A DNA stretch of 64,000 nucleotides, from the NCBI RefSeq assembly GCF_914767665.1, contig NC_059502.1, positions 32,878,812-32,942,811 of the forward strand. The letters are read 5' to 3'. The position numbers and the translations under genes are program-made. The stretch comes from Harmonia axyridis. Taxonomy: Eukaryota; Arthropoda; Insecta; Coleoptera; Coccinellidae. The notes under the pieces were generated by a model, which saw only the letters and a list, made by a program, of their open reading frames with translations, did no database searches and was not told the origin of the DNA. Below are positions 36,201 to 48,433 of this stretch, piece by piece (within the stretch, counting starts at the first letter, position 1; each line of letters begins with the position of its first letter).

Positions 36201-38449
36201 TATAACAGGGTATATATAGTTGAAATTATTAGTATGAAAGATTTGACTTATTCATTATAAATTCAACAGCACTGCACTCAAATTCTTCAAAAACGGAGTG
36301 GTCACTTATATTTTTGCACTCCTCTGTCGTAAAAGTGTATATTTTAGATATTCAAAAAACACATGGAAACTTTTGACTGTTATCTGACTAACTTGGCTCT
36401 TTTTTTCCAGTAATAATGCCAATTGTGAATTATCTATAAGGAGTTTTTCTATCTGTTTAATACTGTTTCATAGTAGCATAACTTTTACTCCAATCCAAGA
36501 CTGAATTGATGAATGAAGCTTCTGTTCTCTTTGGTAGTTCCATCTTCTGTCGCAATAAATTCAAATTCTCACGAAAGGGAATGTAGTTTTATAGTTTGTG
36601 GAAAATAAACGAAAAATTCCTGAAATAAAGTAACATTCAACCAATTAATTCCAAATAATACAAACCCTTCAAACGAACCTGAGTTGAGGAAAATGCATTC
36701 GATGATGATATCAATGTTCATTTGCAAATTTTGACAAATATCTATCGAATTTTCGATTCGCCGAAGACTTTGCATTTTATCTGTCGGCATGTATTTAAAT
36801 ATTGAATAACAATTTTGGAAACTGCAAACTTTTTCAAGAAATTTCATATATCGAAATGGAATATTTATTATTAACATGACACTGACAGCCAAATTGTCCA
36901 CAGATACCACAGAAATATGGGACTTGAAATGTCAAAATGATCCGAAACACCCCGTATACTCGAAAACCGCGGGGAGAATCGAAGGTTTGGGATTTTTCCC
37001 GGGATCTCCAGACGATTTTGAGGGGGGTCTTATTCTTGTCATTTTTGCTCTAGATGGTCCCGTTTGGGCTGTGATTTTACGTTTATAGTTTGACGTATAT
37101 GTGCAAGCGGTTTTATATATACTTAGATATTGGTACACTCTTTTTCGAATACAGCGCTCACAGAAGTTTTGAATTTTGTTCGCAATAACTATGAAGAGCT
37201 CTACTAAACTCCCAACTAAACCATACTATCATTTTTGAAAAAATGTTCTGGTTTCGATTTCATCAAATTAGAATGCTATTAATTAGTGTAATATTCATTG
37301 AAATATTTTGGTCGAATTGAGAATTCTACAAAAAAATCAGCAAAAAAACATGCTACACTTCCGATACATTTCTATAAGAACAGACTGAAAAAGATTAAAT
37401 TGAACCAACAACCCATCAATTTATAAAACCGTCAATTCCGCACAGCTCATGTTCAGTAATCTACCTCAATAATAATAATAGGTCGATTGTGTTGTGACTG
37501 AGTACAGGAGAAAATAATGCACTAGAATTCCTTATAAATTATACACCAAATTATCCAAAATATGCATTATGATGCCTCAAGCGGTAATAAATAATTGGAG
37601 GGCTTTTTTGAGTGTAGATTGCATCTGAAAGAAGTGTATTAGAATTACATAGTAAAACATCTCTCGAACATGAAGAATGCATCCATGCATATGCTGATAT
37701 CGATCAATTTTCCAAATTATAAGATATGGATGAATTATGAATAAATTTGATAACGATTATCTCTCAACCGCAGTTCTTATCGAGTCTATACTATATACTA
37801 TTTTTGTTGATAAATGGATGACGTTATCACCATAATTATACTTAGGGAAATCCTCCAACAGAAGATTAAAAATATTGGGATTATATGTATAAATGGAAAA
37901 TTCAGTTCAGACGCTTTTTTTTACTGAAATTTTGTTGTTATTAGTTTATTTCTTTATTTATCTGCATAATACTAAGTAGGTAACTCTTTCAATAATGTTC
38001 AGTAACTTTATTCTTTATATGCAGCTATGGGGTTTGAACAATGGACTATTATTGCGAATTGATTTGTTTCTTTAGGCATAAAATTAAAATAAATATTAGT
38101 AGTATAGGATATTCTTAACCATATTTTATCCTTACTTTTGAATAGTTAAGGATTTAAAAATTCTTGAAAAATTGATTTGGAATTCGGACCAACATCGGTT
38201 GCAAACAATGATCAATAATCACTGATTCAGGGATATAGAGTAAAATGCATTAGGGTAACTACATAGTGGTGGGGGATTTCCCCACTTCGAAAAGGCAAAA
38301 TCATTCAATTTTAGAATTAGTCGAATATCTCGAACAGAAACCATGATAAAGCGAAATATTTGAAAAAGTCATTTTTCAAACACGTCCTGTAACTTGAGAA
38401 CGAATCAAGATGTTTACAATCTGATTTCTTATTATTTCGAAAAGGAGAA
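36201..38449. other. Intergenic DNA, no identified gene
   Basis: A GC-richer island at about 36876-37090 has an open plus frame (70 codons, with FFPGSPDDFEGG) and an overlapping minus frame; neither matches a family I know, and it may be a repeat fragment. The rest is AT-rich without features. Confidence 0.35.
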
Positions 38450-38830
38450 GTCTGTTACTTTTCGAGAGGCTTTCAGTGAGCATTGAATTTGGTACACTCT
38501 GTACACTTCGCTCAAGGAGTGATCTGCTCCACTTCAGCGCGAATTCTTTGTCGTAACTTTTCTAAATTATTTTGCCTATTGATATGAACTTTTGATTTTA
38601 AATGGCCCCATAAAAAATTCTGAGGAGGGTAAGTCAGAGGAACGCGGTAACTTCTCAACAGGTCATCGACGTCCTATTCATCTTCCAGGAAATGTGGCGT
38701 CAAGATATTGAAAAAAGTTTATTCCAACGCGAGGAGCAGCCCCATCTCATTGATACCAAATATTCTGATGGGGAATATGTCAGGATGTTCTTGGTTGAAT
38801 AATTCACGTGCCTCTTTATGTGTTTCTAGC
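38450..38830 (-). pseudogene. Tc1-like transposase relic, N-terminus joined to tail
   Basis: On the minus strand HKEARELFNQEHPDIFPI matches the DUF4817-type N-terminal pattern (relatives: aR.lFne.hPd). About 100 bases later the sequence reads RVPLTYPPQNFLWGHLKSKV, which corresponds to the end of the DDE domain (relatives: PPrSPDLtplDfFLWGhLKskVy). The C-terminal LEKLRQRIRAEVEQITP helix follows. Almost the whole catalytic domain is absent between the two parts, and stops occur. The SINE at 38870-39068 lies immediately upstream of the N-terminus, so it may have inserted into the transposon. Confidence 0.6.
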
Positions 38831-38869
38831 TAATTAGCTAGAAGGTAATTACCTTATCCAACCTTTATT

Positions 38870-39068
38870 AAAATTTCAATTTTTTTTTATTTTAGTTTTT
38901 CTTTCTTAGTGAATCACCATCCAGTCATCATCCAAATTTATATTTATATTCTATCAAATTCATCAACCATCACCATACATACACAACATCCATGACCTAG
39001 TCAGCATTCGAACCCGGTACCTTCGGCACCACAGTCGACTATCAATCCACTGCGCTACCAAGGTAGTC
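38870..39068 (-). mobile_element. tRNA-derived SINE
   Basis: Read on the minus strand, an RNA polymerase III type 2 promoter is present: A box TGGTAGCGCAGTGG (39060-39047) and B box GGGTTCGAATGC (39015-39004), with 31 bases between. The head resembles a tRNA with D-arm and T-arm but no foldable acceptor stem. About 130 bases of unrelated tail follow (GGTCATGGATGTTG onward) and end in an A-rich stretch (AAAATAAAAAAAA, about 38891-38879). A genuine tRNA gene is unlikely, because the 3' half of the acceptor stem is missing and the tail is A-rich. Confidence 0.78.
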
Positions 39069-40373
39069 TAAAATTTCTATTTGTTATTGAAAATTCTATG
39101 TGCCATTTTTTTAACATGAAAATTAATTCGCTTGAAATTGCAAACTTGCGCCTCCATCGCACTCTCACAGCAATGTTGTTTTTAAGAGGTAAATTTAAGA
39201 GTTTCGTTTTATCCCCAAATATGATACAGAACTACAGAAGTCATAACGATAATTAGTGCAAACATTATTTTATATTTTGTTATTTTACTCTTATATCGGT
39301 CAGTTCCAAATGGATGACGCATAGCAATTCGAATATTTTCGCCAAATTTCTTTTGTTTTTTGAGTTCAATATTTCTTACAGTGAATTTTCTGAACAAAAT
39401 TGTTATTATAACACCATCATTTAGGTACGTACCTTCGTTGTACCATCAGATAAATTAGTAAAAAAATATTGAGGTAGTCACTTGAAAAGAAAATATGACG
39501 TCATTATGTAAAAATGAATGACGTCATAAGTAAAATTTTTATGGCATAAGGTAGTTGATTGAAAACTAAAATTGAACAGTCCGGGCGTTTTGTTTCAGAA
39601 CATTCAATAACCGAATTATGAATTTTGTTCATTTCTTTATCCACACACTGTATTATATCAATATCTAATCAAAAATCAAACGTAAAATGGATGTAGATAC
39701 TAGTTAATTGAAATCAATAAGCTACTATTCAGTAGATTAGTACTTAGTTGATCTTAACTTAATGCTTTTCGGGGAAATACTAGATGACGTGAGAGATACA
39801 ATGATAATTCAGGAATTTTCGTTATCAGTATTTTGGATACCTACGTAAGGTTATTGTGTTCATACCGACAATACAAGGGCGTAGAAACGAGGAGGTGTTG
39901 GGGGTAATTACCCCTTCCCAAGATTTTCTAAATATAGAATTTCATAAATCTCGCAAAGACAAAGAACGAAAATTTCTCCATAAAATAAACCAATAATAAT
40001 CATTTTAATTTCCTTAGAAATCGAGACGTATGTAAAAAATTGGACCCCTTTACGGTTTATGAGTTTATTATCGCTTTCAATTTTTATTGCACTACGAGCT
40101 CGTTTTTGTCCGAGGTTTATTATTTTTTACATTTATCTATCCGCTTTCTCGACATCGCCTCTCATTTGCCATATGTGATTTTTGTATTCGTCATCGGCAT
40201 ACACTTAACCGTTGTTTTCGATTTTTTGCATCATTCTCGTCACAAAATTTCAATATGTATTAATTTGTCAAAGAACTGAATTGAGTAATTCACATCGAAA
40301 ATTTGTCAATTTATTGTGTTATATTCAAATTGCAATTTATTTGTGAAGACATCAGTTTTGAATTGACTATATA
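39069..40373. other. AT-rich intergenic DNA
   Basis: No gene or repeat recognised. The plus frame 40040-40279 is hydrophobic and Phe/Ile-rich without family signature. Confidence 0.4.
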
Positions 40374-40375
40374 TA

Positions 40376-41066
40376 CAGGGTGATCCTAAATTGGAGGTGC
40401 AAATGAAAATGACAGATTTCTCGGATCATTTCAAGAAAAAAGTCCTATAACATGAGTCCACAAACGCTATGATTTTGAGATACAAATGTTAAAGTTCAAG
40501 TTTTTCTCTCATAGAACCTTTCCTTCAAAAGATATTCTTTGAATTGTCATAGATATTCCAATTTAAAGTTTTCATCATGTGATATCCTAATTTTGAATGC
40601 AAATCTACAAGGTGATTTTTTTCTGGAAGAGTGCCCGCTTCTTTTCTCCAGAATTATTTTTTTGTGAACCACTGGTAGTTTAGAAAAATTTAAAAAGAAA
40701 CTGTGGTTCAGTACTACACTTTTTGATTTGTTGTAGTTTTGTCGTATCTGCAATCGATCTCGACAAAAAATTCAAACAGCTCTCTATAGTAATTCTTAGG
40801 AAATTCCAAATTATTATAATGATTCAGTAAGGTAGCTGTGATAAATAAATTAATTATAAGTTTTGGTACTTATTTACCACCTCTGTAGTGGATATTACTG
40901 AAGATTCGTTGAACTGGTTAAGCATCACAAAAAAGTAGAACTATAAGAAACACCTTGTATCTCGAAAACAATGCGTTTGCGGGCTAATGTTTATGGGCCA
41001 TTTTAATTTTGAAATTATCCATGTCATCTCTTATTTCCTTCGTAATTTCAATTCGGGAACACCCAG
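40376..41066. mobile_element. 691-bp MITE, CAGGGTG-type
   Basis: Starts CAGGGTGATCC and ends GGGAACACCCAG between TA dinucleotides (40374-40375 and 41067-41068). The outer 100 bases of each side are imperfect inverted repeats: CACAAACGCTATGATTTTGAGATAC on the left corresponds to the complement of GTATCTCGAAAACAATGCGTTTGCG on the right. No coding sequence. Other members in the window are a shorter copy at about 54540-55090 and a middle fragment at 15425-15600. Confidence 0.8.
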
Positions 41067-41068
41067 TA

Positions 41069-41833
41069 TAAGACAACAATAGAATTGGTGATAAAAAAAT
41101 TATTTCGGGTAATTTGGTTCGAACTTCGTTATCAAACCTCTTTTTCTCTCATTATAGATATGAGTACAATGTCGTCAAAAAAAAAAAAATCTACGCCCTT
41201 GCGGCAATATGAGTGTATAAAGTAAATAAAGACATAAAGAAAAAAATGATTAATTTGAGGTGATTCTATCATTGATTTCAGTGCAGTCTACTTTCACTCA
41301 GAGCCAAAATAACCGAAAAGAAAATAATGATATAACTCCAGTGATCGGTCAGCCTAAAACTTGTTTTTCGCTCAAGGTCTTAATGCTGCAGAATCGAGCA
41401 CAAATTCATCCACTTTTCTATAAAAATATCCGCGTGGGATAGAACTCGTATAAACATAAACTTCTTATGCAATTCGAATATTCTTCATGAAAAGTAAATC
41501 AATAACCTCGATCTTTCAGAAATACGAAAAACAGAATTTGAATAAATTTTGCGATGATTATTTGCAAAGTGTATCTTGTTTCATAATTTTCAATATTATG
41601 GAAGTATAGAGTCATTATAACATTCCTTGAACTTTCTTGAAAATTGAATTGGGATGTTATCTACCTACGTAAGGCATTTGATTTTTTTATGTTTATATGT
41701 ATGTTTAGATACCTATCAGAGAAATGACGAAATAATTGATTCTACTTTTCATGGCGGAAAGTTACATATTCTATCGAATATAAATAACTATTGAATAAGT
41801 CTTTCAATAAATAATGACACCAACTATAAATAT
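41069..41833. other. AT-rich intergenic DNA
   Basis: Nothing beyond background short frames. Confidence 0.4.
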
Positions 41834-42529
41834 ACAGAAAAAGTCTAACGGCACCGCATTAGATTCTCTGTATCGAGTAATGGCTACAAACCGAATTTCG
41901 AATTTTCGAGTTTTATAGAAAAAAAGAAAATCTCGATTTTTAGTTTTTTCGAGATATCTCGGGAACCATTGGAGATATTTTGGATCTGTTCACACCAACA
42001 CACCCATTCTAAAATAACACAACGTTTTGTAATTTAAGCCATTCTTCATTTCTAACGGTTTTCGATATCCCTGTAGTGTCCCTCTAAATAGTTCTAACTC
42101 TGTGTACAAATTTTTCATTTTCTGATAGCGTTATATAATTTTATATAAAGAGTTTTATTTAATTCATTCATTCAACCATATCGAGGTTGAATAAATGAAT
42201 TAAATGAAACTCTTTATATAAAATTATATAACGCTATCAGAAAATGAAAAATTTGTACACAGAGTTAGAACTATTTAGAAGGACACTACAGGGATATCGA
42301 AAACCGTTAGAAATGAAGAATGGCTTAAATTACAAAACGTTGTGTTATTTTAGAATGGGTGTGTTGGTGTGAACAGATCCAAAATATCTCCAATGGTTCC
42401 CGAGATATCTCGAAAAAACTAAAAATCGAGATTTTCTTTTTTTTCTATAAAACTCGAAAATTCGAAATTCGGTTTGTAGCCATTACTCGATACAGAGAAT
42501 CTAATGCGGTGCCGTTAGACTTTTTCTGT
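41834..42529. repeat. Near-perfect 344-bp-arm hairpin (foldback element)
   Basis: Bases 41834-42177 and 42185-42529 are inverted copies with only a handful of mismatches, separated by a 7-base loop ATATCGA. The outer sequence begins ACAGAAAAAGTCTAACGG. The arms contain typical transposon subterminal phrases (TTTTCGAGATATCTCGGGAACC). No coding function. The near identity of the arms means either very recent formation or ongoing gene conversion. No clean target duplication was found. Confidence 0.95.
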
Positions 42530-42537
42530 TTTCTTTT

Positions 42538-42980
42538 GTTTCAGAGACACGAAAGTCAATTTTTTTCTTATGGACGCCATATTAGTTCTCCTTATGGCAG
42601 GATAAAGAAAAAAATTATACAATTCAACAATTTATCACACTCTACAAAAATATCGAGTCCAGCTACGAAAATTCGAACTTCATCTAAATTTTTTCGTTTA
42701 AGTAGTAGGCCGGTGCCAGAATTATCAAGTGGCAGGTTTTTATAAAACTCAAGTGATGATTTCTCATAACAACTGAACAAAGTAACAAGTTATTTGACAA
42801 TTTTGGCACCAGCATACTACTTGAACAAAAAAAAAGGAATTTAAAATTTGCGTAGCTGGACTCGATATTTTTGTAGAGTGAGATACATTGTTGAATTGAA
42901 TAATTTTTTTCTTTATCACCCCATAAGGAGAACCAATAGGGGGTCCATAAGAAAAAAATTGATTATCGTGTCTGTGAAAC
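42538..42980. repeat. Second, older foldback abutting the first
   Basis: Inverted arms of about 190-200 bp, GTTTCAGAGACACG at the left (42538) and CGTGTCTGTGAAAC at the right (ends 42980), about 85% alike. Shared landmarks are TCAATTTTTTTCTTATGGAC, TTCTCCTTATGG, AATATCGAGTCCAGCTACG and AGTAGTA.GC.GGTGCCA. It lies only eight bases from the near-perfect hairpin. Frames on both strands here (42359-42745, 42764-43009) are repeat-derived. Confidence 0.88.
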
Positions 42981-44080
42981 AATAGAGAACAGAAATAATC
43001 TGACAGCACTATACGGCAATTTTTGTACTTTCATTGATCACTAATGGGAAAATTTGAAAACTCAATTTTCGCAGATTTTCATGAATAGTTTTTGCTTTGT
43101 ACTAGATTATCTCCAAAATGGTACATTCTATGAAAAAATTTATGAGACCTCTTTTCTCAGTAAAGCTCGGTTGATTCCTGAAATAAGATAAATTTCTCGA
43201 AAAAAGATTGGTTTTGATTTTCAATAGGCAAAGGATCATCACACCCTTATATCTAGGCCACTGGGCACTGGATAATGTAAGTCGGAGACACTGACCTTAT
43301 TACAAACATTAAATTATCAATACCTAAAAATGTATCTCTAAAATGAAGCCTGTAAGGATATATGTTCATATAAACTTTTTTTCATGAAAACAGTTGTTCT
43401 ATCCGAGGCCAAAGTTATTGAACTAAAATCTGAATTTTTATACTCGCGGGGGAGGAAAGATTCTTCTGTCTGTCAGGACGAAGGAACTGGCGTACCGGTC
43501 TGCCTTCAAAACTTCAAAAAATAATATATATGAATTTCAAGTTTCCTAAAATACCTACTTTGGAAAAAAAAAATTTATTTTGAAAATTTCTGCCACCATT
43601 TCACCACCACGATAGTCGTCTACCGTTTCGTTTTTGAATAACTACAAAAATTGAAATTTGACATATCAAAACGGCAGCTTTCTCAAAATAGTTTTAAGTT
43701 TTTCACACCTGTCGCTCCTGATGGTAGCTGAGGCCACCGCAATCGTACTTAGCTAGCCCCCAATTCATGGTCGGCAGGTACAACAGACTCACCGAGGAAT
43801 TTCAGGCTTCCCTAAAATATGTGTGGTCTGCCGTACTTTGTCGCTTAGACTATACTTCTCTACTTATTCTTATTATATTTTATTCAAGAAAAATAGTAGA
43901 AAAAAATATGAAAAGCACCAACGTGAAGTCAGAAGCATTATAGCAGTTGTTCATTAATCCTCCCATTGCATCCTTGGAGAACACATATATCTTTATATAC
44001 AGTTTTGTGGTCTTCGAAAGTGCAATATACGCATGAATGAACGAGCGTTCGTCATATCCCGATTTTACCTCAATTCTCTA
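42981..44080. other. Intergenic DNA, nothing assigned
   Basis: A GC-richer patch at 43690-43860 has a donor-like CGGTGAGTCTG on the minus strand but no convincing exon. No gene called. Confidence 0.35.
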
Positions 44081-44256
44081 AAGCCTGCCACTCACGAAGC
44101 GTTTTTTCGAGACTTTGAACGCCAAGCGTCCAAGAGATTCCAGTCGGGCAGTCAAGTTCATTCTCTGATTTACAGTCGTGCGGTCGTGTCCCGAGCTGCC
44201 CGACTGTAAAATTATCCGAACGATTGAACATGGTAGTCTCGTGAGTGGCCGCCTTA
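44080..44256. repeat. Foldback/MITE with CCACTCACGA termini
   Basis: Left GCCTGCCACTCACGAAG and right TCTCGTGAGTGGCCGCC are imperfect inverted ends about 175 bp apart. Inside, TCGGGCAG and CTGCCCGA form another inverted pair around TCAAGTTCATTCTC. GC-rich relative to the flanks. Overlapping minus frames are repeat-derived. Confidence 0.6.
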
Positions 44257-45415
44257 ACAGAAACTGAACTTGAAACGTCAGCATTTAGATAGATAAAAAA
44301 TATTATGGTATTATGGTTATTAGATATTACAAGTGAAATAATCAAATTTAAATTTTCAGGATGAATTGAGTGTTTTCCATTACAACCTTTATACGGCTTC
44401 AATATCATTTCTAATGTTCAGGCTGAACGCTTATTTTCAGAATATAAAATTGTTAAAAATTACCTACGAGGCACAATGTCCCATTGTGAGTGAAAAAAAG
44501 TTAATTAAAAATTCATGTATCTAAGAAATATCGAATATAATTACCTACATGTATTAATATGAAGAACTGAAAGTTACAGTCAACCCAGTCAACCTACGAC
44601 AATTTTGTTCTGTGTATATATACTACATATTAATGATTGCTTTGTTACACTATAACAATTAATTTATGTTGATTTCTAAGCTAGTCATGTTTAAATTTTC
44701 ACGTTTTCGTTTTACAATTAATTTTCATTTCAATTTTTCAATGTTTCACATAAAAAGAGGACTAGCTTTTATTTTTGAAGTTACAGTTGGCAATATTCTT
44801 ATTGATGTATCTCGACTAATGTGTCAATGCTTCCTGTCTTTCTTTCCTGCAAACTTTCGTTCGTTGGATAATCTTATCAAAACCAATCATCAGTGATAGT
44901 TCGATACTTCATAAGTTTGCAGTAGTTTCTCGTTGAAATCACTTCATCTTGGATGGCTAGGAAAAACCTTCTGTTTCTGGAACAGTCCACTCGATGTGAG
45001 CCAATGGGTAGACGCTGCAATGCTCCTGGTTCATTAATTATTATATTATGAAATTTTCATCCATCATAAAGAAGAACCTTGATACGCTTGGGTAGTTTCG
45101 TGGATACCAAGGCTCAACAAAATCCAAAAAGAAATTCTAATTAAGTAATGAAGGAGGTCAATGCAGCTAGTCTACCGATCTACAATGGAGTTTGTCAGTA
45201 CAATTTGTATTCTTATGTATATGTATTTGTACTATTATGTTCTCTATAATTCCTAGGAAGAATCTACTCGAACTATATTTCCCTTTGTACCTATTTGGTT
45301 TCAGTACAATGTCTTTGTGATGTGTTATTTATAATAATGTCACGTTAGAATAATGTGGATTAAAGCCTCATTTTCCGAAGATAATTGTCATTATGACTCT
45401 TGAACGCAATTAAAC
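44257..45415. other. AT-rich intergenic DNA
   Basis: No gene, no repeat recognised. The plus frame 44666-44896 is Phe-rich and without family signature. Confidence 0.4.
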
Positions 45416-45720
45416 TGGACTCCATCTGGATTATGAGATTTTTCGAAATTATCAGATTTGATCAACGTCGTGTGAAACGTGATCTCATTATAACCTATCG
45501 TGGTCTCCATGCTGGTCTTCAGCTACTATTTACACAACACTCAAACCATCTATCAAACCCTATATCTAAGCTCGCTAAGGAGAAGCTTAGAAATTCAGTT
45601 TGTCAAAATTTTCAGCCGAACAGAAAATTTGAATAGGTACTGAAATCATCTACCGTCCGATGTGAACGCACTGCACCTTTGATCAATATGGATCGACATC
45701 ACTGTTAGATATCAGCATAT
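45416..45720 (+). pseudogene. LINE reverse-transcriptase C-terminal tail
   Basis: The frame contains DQRRVKRDLIITYRGLHAG and LFTQHSNHLSNPISKLAKEK, then LRNSVCQNFQPNR. This follows the pattern at the very end of ORF2 in CR1/Jockey-type LINEs (relatives: RRlRGDli.tfkilhg..., LF......RgH..kL.k...., R..FF.nRvv..WN.LP). The final WN-LP segment is degraded after KFE and a stop. No upstream RT domain was found, so this is a 5'-truncated, decayed insertion. Confidence 0.5.
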
Positions 45721-48433
45721 TATTTTTTTTTCATCTTTGCGTACACCTTTATTTTGTGAGTTTATAGATGTAGACTTCAATTATTAGGTACTTATATGAT
45801 ATATAGTATAATTATAATACCCAATAACTGCTTCGAATATTCCTGAAATAGTTTCACAAGAGACGTATACAGCATCAAATGTCAGATAGGAGCATATTTG
45901 ATGAACACTATTTGTAGTTGATTGAAAAATTTTAATTCCAGATAGACAAAGTAAAGTATTCTACTCGCAGATTGTAACTTAAGGGTAATATAAGTATTAA
46001 CTCATCATATGATTTAAAAAATTCGCCGTATTCTCGTGAATCTCATCCGCATATATAATGGTAGACAAAATATGTTCATTAAATTATTCTAGGAGCTCAC
46101 GTCAAGCCGGACTAGGGTAACAATTATAATAGTCATCAGAAAAATTTTTAAAAATTTAAGTCGTGTATTTTTTAAATGTTGGCTTAGAATTGAAGGTAAC
46201 AGGTTAGAAGCATTGTTCAGGATAACATAGGGAAAATTGAATTTGGAAAAAAGTAATAATTTGTAGAAACAATAGTTCAAAAAGCATCACATTTTCTCGG
46301 ATAAAGAAAATCAATCTAATCAGAAAAAATACACGACTTAGATTTTTTCTAAATTTTTCGGATTACTATCACGACTTAGCTGTTTACCCGATTCTGGAAT
46401 ATCTCGTATACTTTTCTGCAACAGAATATGAAATTTCAAGAACCTATTTTGACTTAGTTCAATTATATTCAATCAACATACCTACTTACGTATCAAACAA
46501 TGAAGGAGCATAGAAATAATATAAAAAATCGAAATAGAAACTCCATTGAAAAGTTCAAGATTATTTCCTTGAAATTTGTATAACTATTGGTAGGTACTAC
46601 GTAATTTTCATTCATAAAAACAATTGAAATTCTGCTATATATCTGATTACAATCAATACTATTGTGATTATAATTGAACTCCTAAAAATTCCTATGATAA
46701 CATATTGAAAGTTACAATCGTTTACCAGAAATAACTAGATATATACATATATGTACCTATATAGATAACAGCTACATCTCCAATATTTGTCAATAAAAAT
46801 AATGTAGGTACTCTCAATACATATTCACGTGAAATAACTAATAACATAATAAATAATATTTCACGCCTTTTTTACTTAAATACAGTAGCGACGCTAACAT
46901 GAGGGTTTATTGTCACGAAATAAAGGAAGAATTCAAAATGATTTTCAGTTTGAAATATTTAAGTAACGTACAATTTTTTTTCTCCCGAAAAATTGAGAGC
47001 AATGAACAAATATGCAGTTATTTTTTAAGAAATATTTTTAACACCCTGTATATTGGAACACGAAACATTTGCGAACAGAAGGATGAACATTTGTGTATCA
47101 GGAAAACAATATTTCGAACGGATATATTTTGGGAACACCTAGTATGATTGTGCACCCGTACTTAATTCAAAAATGTAAGCTATCCTGGAAATTTCAATTT
47201 TCTAGATTTTTCTGTTTGAGATTCATCGTGTTTAGGTACGCTCGAAACTCGAAAATTACAGAGAACTACCGCCCGTAAAACGATGGCATAACAGTATTTT
47301 TTAGTATTTTACCAAACGTATTTGATAATTTCATATGATCTCCATCAGTTATTTGATTAAATCAATTATTTTTCAGATTTAATTCTGTAGAATTCATTCT
47401 TGGAATTTTCTGAAGGTTATATAAGAAATATTTTAGGTCAGGGTCTGAAAAATGGATGATCCATGCAAATTTAGTTCTACCAATTTGAAAACTATCATCA
47501 ATGGTGTTATTACTGCTGTTATTTTAAATGATATTCAAATGGATGGCTTAGAAGAATGATTGTGTGAAATATTCATACAAGGTTTATTCCAGCTGTCCTT
47601 GCCTCGACGAGTGTTTCATTGTATTCGCTCTTTATGAAATCTACTTCGTGAATGACAAATAAAATGCTCTCAGAAAAGGAAATTATGAAGTTTCTATTTA
47701 TATGTATCTTATTTTATTTTATAAACTTATACGTTTTTGTGGATCTAAAATATATTTCAACCAGAAATTTTGATTGAAATTGAAGTTATGAACAGTTGTT
47801 GATTCTGATATTTTCTCAAAAGGTATTGAAAATAATACACCAAAATTGTATACATCAGCCAATATATATAAGGAACATCACAAAAATTTGATATCTGAAT
47901 CGAATTTCAAATGTATCATTCGTAGAACATGAATTGAAATTTTCCTATCTATATATCAACATTTGGAGATAATTTAAATTCGGCAAGATTTATTATGTTA
48001 CTGTCGGTTATTTCATTTGAAAGAATACTTTAAAGTAGATCTGAAATTCTTCATGAACATTCTAGTGATTATTTCACATAAACACACACTGAATTTGAAC
48101 CTACTCTGATTTATTGTTGAGGAATTATTGTGCATTACGATATTCTGATTGAATTTTCACTAGTAGTGGTTGTAAATACAATGAACATGAAATTGTGCAT
48201 AAAGCTTGACATTGTTAACAATGACAAATGACAAATTTCATCTGATCTGTTTTTCACTGAAATAATAATATTTTTTTCGATATTCTACATGAATTGGCTG
48301 TGATTCTGATTGTGTATTTATATCGAAATTTTCAGGAATTTAAATTATTATTTTATATTCACTTGCAGAATATTAACAAGACCGTAAAATATCAAAATTT
48401 GTTTTTCGATATTCTGTCTCAATGTTGTTCAAT
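45721..48433. other. AT-rich intergenic DNA
   Basis: No gene found. At about 47040-47150 a CACCCTGTATATTGG ... TTTTGGGAACACCTAG pair suggests a small decayed CAGGGTG-type element of about 110 bp. Otherwise background. Confidence 0.35.

Noticed and set aside
36876..37088. GC-richer 70-codon frame as a gene
   Set aside because: An equally long opposite-strand frame exists, no family motif and no splice sites; composition alone is not enough.
38990..39070. tRNA gene on the minus strand
   Set aside because: A and B boxes are good but the acceptor stem does not close and a long A-ending tail follows; a SINE explains it better.
42359..43009. Open frames of 128, 62 and 81 residues on both strands
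   Set aside because: They are mirror readings of the two foldback elements.
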